Shown here piece by piece: positions 40,898-50,163 of a stretch of DNA of 64,000 bases; position 1 is the stretch's first letter; the number at the start of each line of letters is the position of its first letter. Below the pieces are notes generated by a model, which was not told the DNA's origin, searched no databases, and was given only the letters and a program-made list of their open reading frames with translations. The stretch is from the NCBI RefSeq assembly GCF_030812785.1, contig NZ_JAUSTJ010000001.1, positions 1,798,001 through 1,862,000 of the forward strand, read 5' to 3'. The translations under genes and the position numbers were made by a program. This stretch comes from Sphingomonas kyeonggiensis (GTDB taxonomy: Bacteria > Pseudomonadota > Alphaproteobacteria > Sphingomonadales > Sphingomonadaceae).

Positions 40898-43800
40898 GAT
40901 CGTGGTTCCTGTTGCGGAAGAAGCGGGAGAAGAAGCGGCGGCGGCCCGGCGCGTGGTCGGCGAAGGCGAGGCGGGCGGGCAGGGTCATCGTCACCGCGCA
41001 GCCCATGCCGGGGCGGCTGTCGATCGAGAAGCTGCACCCGATCCGCTCCGCGCGCTCGCGCATGCCGATCAACCCGAAATGGCCGGGCTTGTGCCCTCGC
41101 GCGACGATCTCGGCGGGGATGCCGACACCATCGTCGCGGATCTCGACGCCCAGCTGGTGCCCCCCGAAGCGGATGACGATCTCGACCGCGCTGGCATTGG
41201 CGTGGCGATGGACGTTGAACAACGCTTCGTCGACGATCCGGCTGAGCTCGGCTGCGACCAGCGGATCGACCGGGCGCTGGCGGCCCTCCACCACGATACG
41301 CACACCGACCGCCGGATCGAAGCCCGCGGCAACCGCGCGCTCCTTGAGCAGCTCGGGCAAGTCGCCCTTGTCGTCGGTGCCGCGCAGGCCCTGCACCCGC
41401 TCGCGCCCATCGGCGATGATCTCGTCGGCACGGGCAAGCGCCGCCTCGAGCTGACCCCGGGCCGGCCCCTCCGGCGGCATCTTGTTGGCGACCGACTGGA
41501 AGCGGAGGACCAGGCCCTGGACGCTCTGGAGCAGCGTGTCGTGCAACTCGCGGGCGATCCGCTCGCGCTCGCCCATCCGTTCCTCGAGGCGGGCGCGGAT
41601 ACGGCCGGCGACCTGGGCCATGCGCAGCCGATAGGCAAGCCATAGCAGCGCCAGCACGATCGCGGCGCACAAGGCGAGGAACCATTTCGACTGCACGAAG
41701 GTCGGCGGGATGGTAAATTCCACCGTGGCCCCGGCCTCGTTCCACGCACCATTGTCGTTCGCGGCGATCAACTGGAAGCGATAGGTGCCGGGGGCGAGAT
41801 TGGTGTAGAAAGCCTGGCGCCGCGTGCCAGGATCGACCCACTCGCTGTCCTGCCCTTCGATCCGGTAGCGGACCTGGGTGGCGTGCTGGTTGGAGAAGCT
41901 CAGCACCGCGAAATCGATCTGCACGTTCGAGCGGCCGGCGGGCAGGGTGACGCTCGTCGGATCGCGATAGACCTTGTCGGCGACCAGCGCGCCGATGGCG
42001 ACCCGGGGCGGTGCCAAGCTGCGCTTCACATCCTTGGGATCGAGCCACAAGGTTCCGGTCTGCGTCGCGATCCAGAGACGCCCGTCACCGCCCTGCACGA
42101 TCGCATTGCGGCTGTGGGAATGCGGCCGGCTGCGCAGGCCGTCGGCGGCGCCGAAAACCTGCATCGGCGGTGTCCAGTCATGCCGGGTGAAGGCACGGTC
42201 GAGATCGGTGGTGCGGATACGCAGGATGCCGCCGGGGCTCGCCAGCCAGGTTTCTCCCGAGGCGCTGCGGGCCATGCCGTTGACGCCGCCGAAAAGGGGC
42301 GCCTGGCGGGTGGAGATGGTCTGGAAGCGATTGTCGCGCAGTCGGGCTAGGCCAAATTCGCCGGCGACGAACAGCGCGCCGGGTTCCGGATGCAGGGCGA
42401 TCTCGTCATTGCCATGGCTGCCGAAGGGGATCTGGAAGGACTGGCGGGTCAATCCGTCGAGCCGGCCCAGCACCCGGTCGCTCCAATGGACCAGGATTCG
42501 ACCCTGTGCGTCCGCGGTCATCGAGCGCGGTGCGAAGGACTGGCCAGGCGGCAGCGTGACGCGCTGCCAGCGTCCGTCGTGCAGACGCGCCATGCCGCCC
42601 AGCCAGGCAGTCACCCAGAAATCCCCGCGCGCATCGAAGGCGCAGTCGTAAACGACATAGTTCAGCGGCACCCGCGGCCCGGCGCGAACCTTGCCGTCCT
42701 TCCAGATCATCACCGGCTTGCTGGGGGGCGGGCCGGGCCCCACGCTCTTGCTCATACCGATCCAGATCGCGTGGTCCGGCGCTTCGCACAGGGTGCGCGG
42801 CTCATTGTCCGGCGTGCGGAAGATCGGCTCCGGCCTGCCGCCGGGCCGCACGCGGTACACCGTCGCTGCCTGGCCGATATAGACGCTGCCGTCCGAGCCG
42901 CGCAGCAGCAGGTCGCCGAATGCAGCAGGCTGGGAGAGCTGAGGTTCGTAGCGCAGCGTCGCAGGCCAGAACCGGTCGAGGCCATTCTCGGTCCCCGCCC
43001 AGACATTGCCCTCCGCGTCCTGGAAGATCTGGGTAGCGGCATTGGACGAAAGGCCATCATGCGCGGTGAAGCGCTCGACCCGTGCCCGCGCCTCGGCCGG
43101 CGTGGCGGCGCCGCGCGGATCGGGACGGCGCACGCGCTGGAGCCCGCCATAATAGGTCGCGATCCACAGATTGCCCTCGCGGTCGAAACGCGGCCAGCCG
43201 CGGATCTCGGCGCTGTCTGTGGCGTAGGGGTATCGAAGTGCGGGCGGCTTTCCGCGGCCGCCCGGGCCGGTGAGCGGATAGCTGCCATGGCGGTCGCTGA
43301 TCCAGACCCGCTCCTCAGGATCGAGCGAGAGCCTGCCAAGGGCACGGAAGTCCTTGCGCACCGACTCGAAGCGGCTGGCATTGGGGCCGAGCCGCATCAC
43401 TTCGCCGGAAAAGGCGACCCATGCGGTGCCGTCCCGCGTCACCACCAGGCTGAAGGGGTTGTCGACCGGCGCGCCCAGTTCGCTGCCGAACGAGGCCCAG
43501 CGGCCGTTCCGGAAGCGCAGGAGCGGAAGCCCCATCCGTTCGGTCATCACCCAGATCGTGCCATCCGCCGCCTCCTGCATCGAGAGGACCCGATCGGGTG
43601 AGGGGGGCGCATCGAGGAAACGCAGCCGGCCTTCGCGATAGACGGCAAAGCGGCCGCTCCGCTCGAAATTGGTCCAGACCTCGCCATTGCGCCGGACGAG
43701 GATCGCCGAGGGCGGGCCATGGACCGCAAGGTCGACGCCGGTGCTCATCCGCTCGAAACGGATACCGTCGAAGCGGAACAGCCCGGCATTGGCCGCGATC

Positions 43801-43988
43801 CACAGATAGCCGCGCCGATCCTGCGCCAGGGCGACCACCGGGCGCGGCGCGTCGCTCTCCTCGCTCCAGCGCTGATGGGTATAATGGGCGATCAGACGCG
43901 GGGCATCGGCCGGCGCCGCGCCGACGGGCTGGAACAGCAGCGCCGCGACGAGGGTCGCCAGCACAGGTAGCCCCCTGATCAATTGCAT
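40887..43988 (-). CDS. Sensor histidine kinase with periplasmic two-component propeller (Y_Y_Y)
   Basis: A 1033-aa hybrid-like sensor but without receiver. Signal peptide (to QPVGAAPA), then about 650 residues of Reg_prop beta-propeller repeats (ALAQDRRGYLWIAANAGLFR; IFQDAEGNVWAGTENGLDRF), a Y_Y_Y domain (RYRIEGQDSEWVDPGTRRQA), one membrane helix (WFLALCAAIVLALLWLAYRL), HisKA_3 (ERERIARELHDTLLQSVQGL) and HATPase (GVGIPAEIVARGHKPGHFGL). It senses a periplasmic ligand, in other bacteria often sugars or polysaccharide products. Partner is the NarL regulator. Confidence 0.94.
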   Translation of the reverse strand: MQLIRGLPVLATLVAALLFQPVGAAPADAPRLIAHYTHQRWSEESDAPRPVVALAQDRRGYLWIAANAGLFRFDGIRFERMSTGVDLAVHGPPSAILVRRNGEVWTNFERSGRFAVYREGRLRFLDAPPSPDRVLSMQEAADGTIWVMTERMGLPLLRFRNGRWASFGSELGAPVDNPFSLVVTRDGTAWVAFSGEVMRLGPNASRFESVRKDFRALGRLSLDPEERVWISDRHGSYPLTGPGGRGKPPALRYPYATDSAEIRGWPRFDREGNLWIATYYGGLQRVRRPDPRGAATPAEARARVERFTAHDGLSSNAATQIFQDAEGNVWAGTENGLDRFWPATLRYEPQLSQPAAFGDLLLRGSDGSVYIGQAATVYRVRPGGRPEPIFRTPDNEPRTLCEAPDHAIWIGMSKSVGPGPPPSKPVMIWKDGKVRAGPRVPLNYVVYDCAFDARGDFWVTAWLGGMARLHDGRWQRVTLPPGQSFAPRSMTADAQGRILVHWSDRVLGRLDGLTRQSFQIPFGSHGNDEIALHPEPGALFVAGEFGLARLRDNRFQTISTRQAPLFGGVNGMARSASGETWLASPGGILRIRTTDLDRAFTRHDWTPPMQVFGAADGLRSRPHSHSRNAIVQGGDGRLWIATQTGTLWLDPKDVKRSLAPPRVAIGALVADKVYRDPTSVTLPAGRSNVQIDFAVLSFSNQHATQVRYRIEGQDSEWVDPGTRRQAFYTNLAPGTYRFQLIAANDNGAWNEAGATVEFTIPPTFVQSKWFLALCAAIVLALLWLAYRLRMAQVAGRIRARLEERMGERERIARELHDTLLQSVQGLVLRFQSVANKMPPEGPARGQLEAALARADEIIADGRERVQGLRGTDDKGDLPELLKERAVAAGFDPAVGVRIVVEGRQRPVDPLVAAELSRIVDEALFNVHRHANASAVEIVIRFGGHQLGVEIRDDGVGIPAEIVARGHKPGHFGLIGMRERAERIGCSFSIDSRPGMGCAVTMTLPARLAFADHAPGRRRFFSRFFRNRNHDHAA

Positions 43989-44072
43989 CGCCGTTCCAGC
44001 AATCCCGCCGGGTCTCCGCCTGAGCCTGTTCGAAGCAACCCGCCCCTTCGCCGTCAGGTGGATGCGATGCTA

Positions 44073-44130
44073 CCCCCGAATGGGGGAGCGGCATATCCCC
44101 GGACCGAAGGCTGGCCGGCCCCCATGGGGG
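44073..44130. promoter_or_regulatory. Two C5/G5 palindromes in a divergent promoter region
   Basis: CCCCC-GAAT-GGGGG (44073-44086) and CCCCCATGGGGG (44119-44130) lie in the 157-bp gap between the kinase gene (minus) and the small membrane protein gene (plus). Repeated palindromes of this kind are good candidates for response regulator binding; which regulator is unknown. Confidence 0.45.
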
Positions 44131-44145
44131 AGCTATCGCCTGGCG

Positions 44146-44541
44146 GTGCCCAAATTGATTCTACGCTATCCGGATGGTCTGTTCGGCGTCGCGCTGCTGC
44201 TGCTGCGCCTGTCCTATGCAGCGATCGCCTATCCTTCGCTCGCGCTGCTCTGGCCGGCGCCGTCGAACGCGGTATCGATCGGGCTGGGGGCGAGCCTGCT
44301 CGGCCTGGCGCTGGTTCTGGGCTTCGGGGCGCGGGCGGCGGGCGCGCTGCTCGTCGTCGTGCTGGTGGTCGGCTTTGCCGGGACGCCGGGCCTGCTCGCC
44401 TGGTTCCTGCTCGCCTGTGCCGGGGGAGCCGCGGCGTTCGTGCTGCTCGGGCCGGGCGCCTTTTCGATCGACGCGCATCTCCATGGCCGGCGGGTGATCC
44501 GGCTCGAGCCGCGCTCCCCGGATCGGGTAGGTCCCGGCTAA
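44146..44541 (+). CDS. Small DoxX-like membrane protein
   Basis: A protein of 131 aa from GTG at 44146 (VPKLILRYPDGLFGVALLLL). Three to four hydrophobic helices rich in Ala, Leu and Gly, then a short basic tail. It resembles DoxX-like proteins in hydropathy, but no diagnostic motif was seen. The frame is open from 44062, where it crosses the palindromes, so the shorter form is favoured. It precedes the FixJ-type regulator gene by 77 bp. Confidence 0.6.
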   Translation: MPKLILRYPDGLFGVALLLLRLSYAAIAYPSLALLWPAPSNAVSIGLGASLLGLALVLGFGARAAGALLVVVLVVGFAGTPGLLAWFLLACAGGAAAFVLLGPGAFSIDAHLHGRRVIRLEPRSPDRVGPG

Positions 44542-44618
44542 CCGGAACCGGGATGGCGCCCAGTCGCGCCCAGTGGAAGGATCACTCGTCTCCAGCCGAC
44601 AAGCCAGGAGGTCCTGCG

Positions 44619-45281
44619 ATGAACCAGATGACGCAAATGCCCCGGCCCGCCATACCGGCCCGCCCGCTGGTGCTGATCGTCGACGACGACGCCGCCGTGC
44701 GCACCGCGATCGAGGAGCTGATGCTCTCGGTGGGGATCGAGGCCGCCGGCTTCGCCTCATCGCGCGAGCTGCTCGAGGCCGATCTGCCCGAGCGGCCGGG
44801 ATGCATGGTGCTCGACGTGCGCATGCCGGGATCGAGCGGGCTCGACCTGCAGCAATATCTGGCCAGCACCGGCAATGCCAAGCCGATCATCTTCCTCACC
44901 GGCCATGGCGACATCCCGATGTCGGTGCAGGCGATGAAGGCCGGCGCGGTCGATTTCCTGACCAAGCCGGCGCGCGACCAGTCGCTGCTCGACGCGGTGA
45001 CCGCCGGGATCGAGCGCGACCTGGCCCAGCGCGCCGACGCCGAGCTGGCCAAGCGCCAGGCCGACCGCCACGCCACGCTCACCCCGCGCGAGCGCCAGGT
45101 GCTCCGCCAGGTCGCGCGAGGCAGGCTCAACAAGCAGATCGCCTATGATCTTGGGATCAGCGAAGTCACGGTGAAGCTCCACCGCAGCAGCGTGATGCGC
45201 AAGATGGAGGCGAGCACGGTCGGCGAGCTGATCCGTGCCTGGGACCTGCTGCCCGAACCCCTTCGGCAGGAGGAGACCTAG
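44619..45281 (+). CDS. FixJ/TodT-family response regulator
   Basis: A 220-aa regulator: receiver with VDDDAAVR, phosphoacceptor Asp in MVLDVRMPGSSG, Lys in DFLTKPARDQ; then a LuxR-type HTH (LTPRERQVLRQVARGRLNKQ; SEVTVKLHRSSVMRKM). CCAGGAGG before the ATG is a strong ribosome binding site. Together with the next two genes it forms a two-component set whose natural target is probably the NAD(P)-binding/GST run at 48625-54075. Confidence 0.94.
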   Translation: MNQMTQMPRPAIPARPLVLIVDDDAAVRTAIEELMLSVGIEAAGFASSRELLEADLPERPGCMVLDVRMPGSSGLDLQQYLASTGNAKPIIFLTGHGDIPMSVQAMKAGAVDFLTKPARDQSLLDAVTAGIERDLAQRADAELAKRQADRHATLTPRERQVLRQVARGRLNKQIAYDLGISEVTVKLHRSSVMRKMEASTVGELIRAWDLLPEPLRQEET

Positions 45282-45360
45282 ACCATGGTATGGTTACGGC
45301 TGCCTGGGCCTTGGGCGACAGTCGCGGACGGGCGCAGCTCGCGCCGGAAGGACGCGTCGC

Positions 45361-45738
45361 TTGTCCAGGCCAGTGGTGATCGCGATCGTGGATGACGACC
45401 TGGCCGTGCGCGAGGCGCTGTGCGAGCTCCTCGAGGTCGAGGGGATGGCGGCGCTCGGTTTCGAGCGGGCGGTCGCGTTCCTCGACCGCGCGGGCGAGTT
45501 CGACTGCGTGATCTCCGATGTCCGCATGCCGGGGATGGACGGGCTGGAGCTGCAGCGCCGGCTGCGCGCCTGCGGCTCGGCGATCCCGATGATCTTCGTA
45601 ACCTCGCTGGCCGACGAGACGGCATGTGCCCGTGCGCTGCGGGACGGGGCGACCGCCTGGTTCGCCAAGCCCGTCGCGAATGTTGCGCTGCTCGGCGCGC
45701 TTCGCGTGGCGCTGGGCAGCACAGGCAGGGGCGCCTGA
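45361..45738 (+). CDS. Single-domain response regulator
   Basis: A 125-aa stand-alone receiver: VDDDLAVREALCELL, phosphoacceptor Asp in CVISDVRMPGMDG, Lys in AWFAKPVANVA. TTG at 45361 (MSRPVVIAIVDDD) is chosen because GGAAGGA precedes it; the open frame upstream is Arg-rich and not family-like. Ends one base before the sensor kinase start. It may feed phosphate between the kinase and the FixJ-type regulator. Confidence 0.88.
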   Translation: MSRPVVIAIVDDDLAVREALCELLEVEGMAALGFERAVAFLDRAGEFDCVISDVRMPGMDGLELQRRLRACGSAIPMIFVTSLADETACARALRDGATAWFAKPVANVALLGALRVALGSTGRGA

Positions 45739-45739
45739 G

Positions 45740-47440
45740 ATGGAGCCGCTGTCCCGGCAGGAAGAGGCGGCGGACGGCGCCGACCCCGAACTATCGTCGG
45801 CGCTGCTCCCGCGCATCGGCGATATCGCCCATGCCGGGATGGACGAGGAAACGAGCGCGTGGAGCGTGTTCGACATTTCCGGCGCGCGCGGGCTGATCGT
45901 CCGGATCGCCGCCGGTGAGGTGCCGGGCGACTGGAAGCGCGCGCTGCTCGATGCCGTGCGCGTGGTCGATGTCGACGACAATGCCCTGCGCGCGCTCGGC
46001 CCGATCGGCGGGCGCCGGCGGATGATCGGCGCGCCGGTCACCGCCTATTGGCCAGCCGAGAGCTGGCCGGCCCTGGCCGAGCTGATCCTCGCCGAGCTGG
46101 CCGACATTCCCGGCGCGGCGCGAACCCGCAAGATAATCTCGAGCGTGTTCAACGATGCGACGGTCAACATCTCGACCGATCCCGCCCATCCCGATCTCGT
46201 CTTCGTCTCGGTGGGCGGCGGCGTGACCGACAAGCGCTCGCTCTGGTCGCTGCGCGCGAGCGAGGAGCGCTACCGCACGCTGATCCATCATCTCCCCTGG
46301 GCCCTGGTGCTGGTCGACTCCACCGCGATGCTGCCGATCTTCGACGCGCTGCGCGCGGCGGGCGTGACCGATGTCGGCGCCTATCTCGATGCGAACCCCG
46401 ACCTGCCGTTCGAATCGCGTGCGATCGTCCGGGTGACCGATGCGAACCGCAACGCGGTGGAGCTGTTCGGGGCGGGGAGCGCCGATCGGCTGGTCGGGCC
46501 GGTCGATTATCTGTTCGCAGCCTCGCCCGATACCGCCAAGCGGGTGATCACCGCGCATTTCGACGGGCGCCGCAACCTCACCGAGATCATGAAGCTGCGG
46601 ACTTTCGACGGGCAGCTGCGCGACGTGCAGCTGTCGATCACCTATCCGACGCCGCCCGAGCGGCTAGACGTGACGCTGCTGATGTTCGAGGACGTCACCG
46701 AGCGGCTGCAGACCGAGGTGCAGCTGCGCCAGCTCCAGGAGGAATATGCCCGCGCGGCGCGGATCGCGACGCTGGGCGAGCTGGCCAGCTCGATCGCGCA
46801 TGAAGTGAACCAGCCGCTCGCCGCGATCGCGATGAACGCGGAGACCAGCCTGCGCTGGCTGGCGCGCGACGAGCCGAACCTCGCCAAGGTCGAGCAGTTG
46901 ACCAAACGGATCGCCGACAGCGCGCGCCATGCCAGCGAGATCGTCCAGCGCATCCGCGGCATGGCCGGGCGCCATGTGCCGAACCGCACCGCGCTCGACC
47001 TGAATCGGGTGGTCGAGGAGGCGCTGATGTTCGTCTGCCACGACATCGAGGCGCGCGGCATCCAGCTGGGCGTGAAGCTCGACATCGCCTTGCCGCGCGT
47101 GCTCGGCGACCGGGTCCAGCTCCAGCAGGTCGTGGTCAATCTGCTGGTCAACAGCCTGCAGGCAATGGCCGGGCGGCCGCAGTCGCAGATCGAGATCACC
47201 ACCGGGCGGGATGGCTTCGGGGGCGTGCGCCTGTCGGTGCGCGACAATGGGCCGGGCATCGCCGCCGGGGATCTCCACCGGGTGTTCGAGGGCTTCTTCA
47301 CCACCAAGCAGGACGGGATGGGGATTGGCCTGGCCGTCTGCCAGTCGATCCTCGCCGCGCATGGCGGGGGCATCTCGGCGGCGAACCAGGCACAGGGCGG
47401 TGCCCTGTTCCAGGTGACGCTGCCGCCGATTTCGGGCTGA
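45740..47440 (+). CDS. PAS sensor histidine kinase (NtrB/FixL-type core)
   Basis: A 566-aa soluble kinase with no membrane helix. Two PAS-like sensor regions (about 30-170 with SVFDISGARGLIVRI; about 180-340 with HHLPWALVLVDSTAM, VTDVGAYLDANPDLPFESRA, ending DVTERLQTEVQL), then HisKA (LGELASSIAHEVNQPLAAIA) and HATPase (NLLVNSLQAMA, DNGPGIAAGDLHRVFEGFFT, GMGIGLAVCQSILAAHGG). Signal unknown; a cytoplasmic redox or small-molecule cue is likely. Third gene of the signalling unit. Confidence 0.93.
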   Translation: MEPLSRQEEAADGADPELSSALLPRIGDIAHAGMDEETSAWSVFDISGARGLIVRIAAGEVPGDWKRALLDAVRVVDVDDNALRALGPIGGRRRMIGAPVTAYWPAESWPALAELILAELADIPGAARTRKIISSVFNDATVNISTDPAHPDLVFVSVGGGVTDKRSLWSLRASEERYRTLIHHLPWALVLVDSTAMLPIFDALRAAGVTDVGAYLDANPDLPFESRAIVRVTDANRNAVELFGAGSADRLVGPVDYLFAASPDTAKRVITAHFDGRRNLTEIMKLRTFDGQLRDVQLSITYPTPPERLDVTLLMFEDVTERLQTEVQLRQLQEEYARAARIATLGELASSIAHEVNQPLAAIAMNAETSLRWLARDEPNLAKVEQLTKRIADSARHASEIVQRIRGMAGRHVPNRTALDLNRVVEEALMFVCHDIEARGIQLGVKLDIALPRVLGDRVQLQQVVVNLLVNSLQAMAGRPQSQIEITTGRDGFGGVRLSVRDNGPGIAAGDLHRVFEGFFTTKQDGMGIGLAVCQSILAAHGGGISAANQAQGGALFQVTLPPISG

Positions 47441-47473
47441 CGCCCGGCGGCGCTGGGGACACCGCCGGGCGTC
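47439..47473. terminator. Hairpin between convergent kinase and hydrolase genes
   Basis: GACGCCCGGCGG pairs perfectly with CCGCCGGGCGTC around 11 nt; the 5' arm includes the end of the kinase stop codon. No long U-run on either side, so termination efficiency is uncertain. Confidence 0.55.
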
Positions 47474-47479
47474 TCCGCT

Positions 47480-48301
47480 TCAGCTGCGCAGGAAGGCGAG
47501 CAGATCGGCGTTGAACCGATCGGCATGCGTCGCGGTCAGGCCATGAGGGAGGCCCGGATAGAAGAGCGACTGTGCGCCCTGCACCAGCTTGGCGGATTTG
47601 TGGGCCGAGTCCGCGATCGGCACGATCTGGTCGTCCTCGCCGTGGACGATCAGCGTCGGCACGTCGAACTTCTTGAGGTCCTCGGTGAAGTCGGTCTCGC
47701 TGAATGCCTTGATGCACTCATAAGCGTTCTTCAGGCCGGCCTGCATGCTGATCAGCCAGAACTCGTCGAGCAGGCTCTGCGACACGTTCGCGTCCGGGCG
47801 ATTGGCGCTGAAGAAGGGGATCGCGAAGTCCTTGTAGAATTGCGAGCGGTTCTTGAGGATGTCCCTGCGCAGCCCGTCGAACACGCTGAACGGCAGGCCA
47901 TCGGGGTTGGCGGCGCTCTGTACCATCACCGGCGGCACCGCACCGAGCAGCACGGCCTTTTTCACGCGGCCCGTGCCGTGGCGGCCGATATAGCGCGCGA
48001 CCTCGCCGCCGCCGGTCGAATGGCCGACCATGGTGATGTCCTGCAGGTCGAGCGCCGCGAACAGCTGCTCGAGATCATCGGCATAGGTATCCATCTCGTT
48101 GCCCGTGCCGGTCTGGGCCGACTTGCCATGGCCGCGGCGATCATGCGCGATGCAGCGATAGCCCTGCTCGGCGAGGAACTGCATCTGACCGCTCCACGCG
48201 TCCGAGCTGAGCGGCCAGCCATGCGAGAAGGTGACGACCGGGCCCTGGCCCCAGTCCTTGTAGTGCATCATGTGTCCGTCGCTGGTGGTGAACATCGGCA
48301 T
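47480..48301 (-). CDS. Alpha/beta hydrolase of the non-heme chloroperoxidase type
   Basis: A 273-aa cytoplasmic hydrolase ([20 protein letters not shown]), with [14 protein letters not shown] oxyanion region, nucleophile in [19 protein letters not shown] near residue 97, acid in [11 protein letters not shown] and His in [10 protein letters not shown]. Matches cofactor-free haloperoxidase/esterases, which in vivo act as esterases or perhydrolases. ATG at 48301 with GGGAGA upstream. Divergent from the NAD(P)-binding operon and thematically similar (detoxification). Confidence 0.92.
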   Translation of the reverse strand: MPMFTTSDGHMMHYKDWGQGPVVTFSHGWPLSSDAWSGQMQFLAEQGYRCIAHDRRGHGKSAQTGTGNEMDTYADDLEQLFAALDLQDITMVGHSTGGGEVARYIGRHGTGRVKKAVLLGAVPPVMVQSAANPDGLPFSVFDGLRRDILKNRSQFYKDFAIPFFSANRPDANVSQSLLDEFWLISMQAGLKNAYECIKAFSETDFTEDLKKFDVPTLIVHGEDDQIVPIADSAHKSAKLVQGAQSLFYPGLPHGLTATHADRFNADLLAFLRS

Positions 48302-48624
48302 CGAGTGTCTCCCTGGATGCGCGCCGCACGACCCGCCACGGGCCGCCTCCCGGCGGAGAGGGGCTAGGGGAGGGCGTGCCTCCCGGTCGATCGCACCTCC
48401 GGGGGAGCCCGGTGGGGCAAGGGGAGGGGCAGGGCTCGCCCAAGGTCGGGCATTGCGATGCGCAGGTATCGGTTCCGCCGCGTGGCCCTGCGCCGAGGTG
48501 GCGGAACCTGCACCTTGGGAGAGGGGTGCCTGCCAAATAGCGAGGGTCGCGCATGCCTCTGCACGATGGAGGCGCGGGGGGCGATCGATGATCCTGCCCT
48601 CCAGTTCGAATGCGGAGACGGGAC
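48302..48624. other. 323-bp divergent intergenic region
   Basis: No gene supported. The first 130 bp are rich in GGGGAG/CTCCC tracts (48340-48430), probably a decayed compound repeat. The remaining part should hold promoters for both the hydrolase and the NAD(P)-binding operon; no -35/-10 pair or convincing palindrome was identified. Confidence 0.4.
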
Positions 48625-49377
48625 ATGCGCATTACCGTGGTGGGAGGCACCGGCCTGGTCGGCACGCGGCTGGTCCGCCAGCTCGAGTCGGCGGACCACC
48701 AGGTGGCGGTCGCGGCACGGGCGACTGGCGTGGACATCGTCACCGGTACGGGGCTCGACCGGGCACTGGACGGTGCCGAGGCGGTCATCGACGTCTCCAG
48801 TCCCGGCTATGCCGACGCAGTGGAGATGCTGCGCTTCTTCGAGCAAGCCGGCGCCACGCTGCTCGCCGCCGAGCAGGCGGCGGGGATCGCGCACCACATC
48901 ACCTTCTCCGCTATCGGTGCCGAGCGGATCGGAGACGGCTATTATCGCGCCAAACGCGCGCAGGAACGGCTGATCGCGGGATCGGGCATCCCCTTCACCA
49001 TCGTCCGCTCGACGCCGCTGTTCGAATATATCCATGACGTGATCGACGCCGGGCGCAGCGAGGCGGAAGTTCGGGTGCCGCCGATCCGCGTCCAGCCGAT
49101 CGCGACGGAGGACGCGGCGCGGGTGCTGATGCAGGTGGCGCTGCGCGCGCCGGTCAATGCGGTGCTCGAGGTCGCCGGGCCCAACAGCTACGCGCTGCCG
49201 GGCCTCGCCCAGCAGATGCTGACCGCAGGCGAGGATTTTCGCCCCGTGCTGACCGACGCCGATGCCCGCTTCTTCGGCGCGCGGCTGGGCGAAGAGAGGC
49301 TCGTCTCCGATGCTGCGGTGGGGCCGGGCGAGACGGGTCTCGAGACCTGGCTCCGCGGCGCGCTCGCGCCAGCCTGA
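48625..49377 (+). CDS. NmrA-like NAD(P)-binding protein, copy 1
   Basis: A 250-aa atypical [23 protein letters not shown] is the glycine-rich cofactor loop; no catalytic Tyr-x3-Lys is evident, as in NmrA-type redox sensors and SDR a5 proteins. [17 protein letters not shown] and VLEVAGPN are shared with copies 2 and 3. GGAGACGGGAC before ATG. First gene of a closely packed plus-strand run to 54075. Confidence 0.88.
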   Translation: MRITVVGGTGLVGTRLVRQLESADHQVAVAARATGVDIVTGTGLDRALDGAEAVIDVSSPGYADAVEMLRFFEQAGATLLAAEQAAGIAHHITFSAIGAERIGDGYYRAKRAQERLIAGSGIPFTIVRSTPLFEYIHDVIDAGRSEAEVRVPPIRVQPIATEDAARVLMQVALRAPVNAVLEVAGPNSYALPGLAQQMLTAGEDFRPVLTDADARFFGARLGEERLVSDAAVGPGETGLETWLRGALAPA

Positions 49378-49401
49378 ACCCATCCATCGAAAGGACGCAA
49401 C

Positions 49402-50163
49402 ATGAAGATCGTGGTGATTGGCGGCACTGGCCTGATCGGGTCGAAGACCGTCGCCCTGCTGGCGAAGGAAGGGCACGAGGTGTTCGCCGCCGCACCCAAC
49501 ACCGGTGTCGACACGCTGACCGGCGAGGGGCTCGACCAGGCGCTGCACGGCGCCGACGTGGTGATCGACGTCTCCAACTCGCCGACGCTCGACGGCCCGG
49601 CGGCGCTCGACTTCTTCGAAAAGGCCGGGCGCAACATCGCCGCCGCCGAGAAGAAGGCGGGCGTGCGCCACCATATCGCGCTCTCGGTGGTCGGCACCGA
49701 GCGGCTCCAGGCCAGCGGCTATTTCCAGGCCAAGCTCGCCCAGGAAAAGGGCATCGCCGCATCGGGCATCCCGTTCACGCTGATCCACGCGACGCAGTTC
49801 TTCGAGTTCCTGCGCGGCATCGCCAATTCGGCGACCGAGGGCGACACGGTCCGCCTGTCGCCGGCGCGCTTCCAGCCGATGGCGGCGCAGGACGTCGCCG
49901 AGGCGGTCGCCCGTGCGGCGCTGTCCGAGCCGGTCAACGGCCTGATCGAAGTGGCCGGCCCGCAGGCCTGGCGCATCGACGAACTGGTCGCGCAGGTGCT
50001 GGCGTTCGACAAGGATCCGCGCCGCGTGGTCGCCGATCCGGCGGCGCCCTATTTCGGCGTCACCATAGACGACGCCTCGCTGATGCCGGGGCGGGACGCC
50101 CGGCTGGGTACTACCGGCTTCGACTGGTGGCTCGCCAATGTGCCCGCGCCGGTGGCGAAATGA
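49402..50163 (+). CDS. NmrA-like NAD(P)-binding protein, copy 2
   Basis: A 253-aa paralogue of the preceding gene: MKIVVIGGTGLIGSKTVALL, VVIDVSNSPTLDGPAALDFF, RHHIALSVVGTERLQASGYF, GIPFTLIHATQFFEFLRGIA, GLIEVAGPQAWRIDELVAQV. The same order of motifs shows that the copies arose by duplication but have diverged. AAGGA before ATG; the stop overlaps the next gene (ATGA). Substrate unknown. Confidence 0.9.
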   Translation: MKIVVIGGTGLIGSKTVALLAKEGHEVFAAAPNTGVDTLTGEGLDQALHGADVVIDVSNSPTLDGPAALDFFEKAGRNIAAAEKKAGVRHHIALSVVGTERLQASGYFQAKLAQEKGIAASGIPFTLIHATQFFEFLRGIANSATEGDTVRLSPARFQPMAAQDVAEAVARAALSEPVNGLIEVAGPQAWRIDELVAQVLAFDKDPRRVVADPAAPYFGVTIDDASLMPGRDARLGTTGFDWWLANVPAPVAK

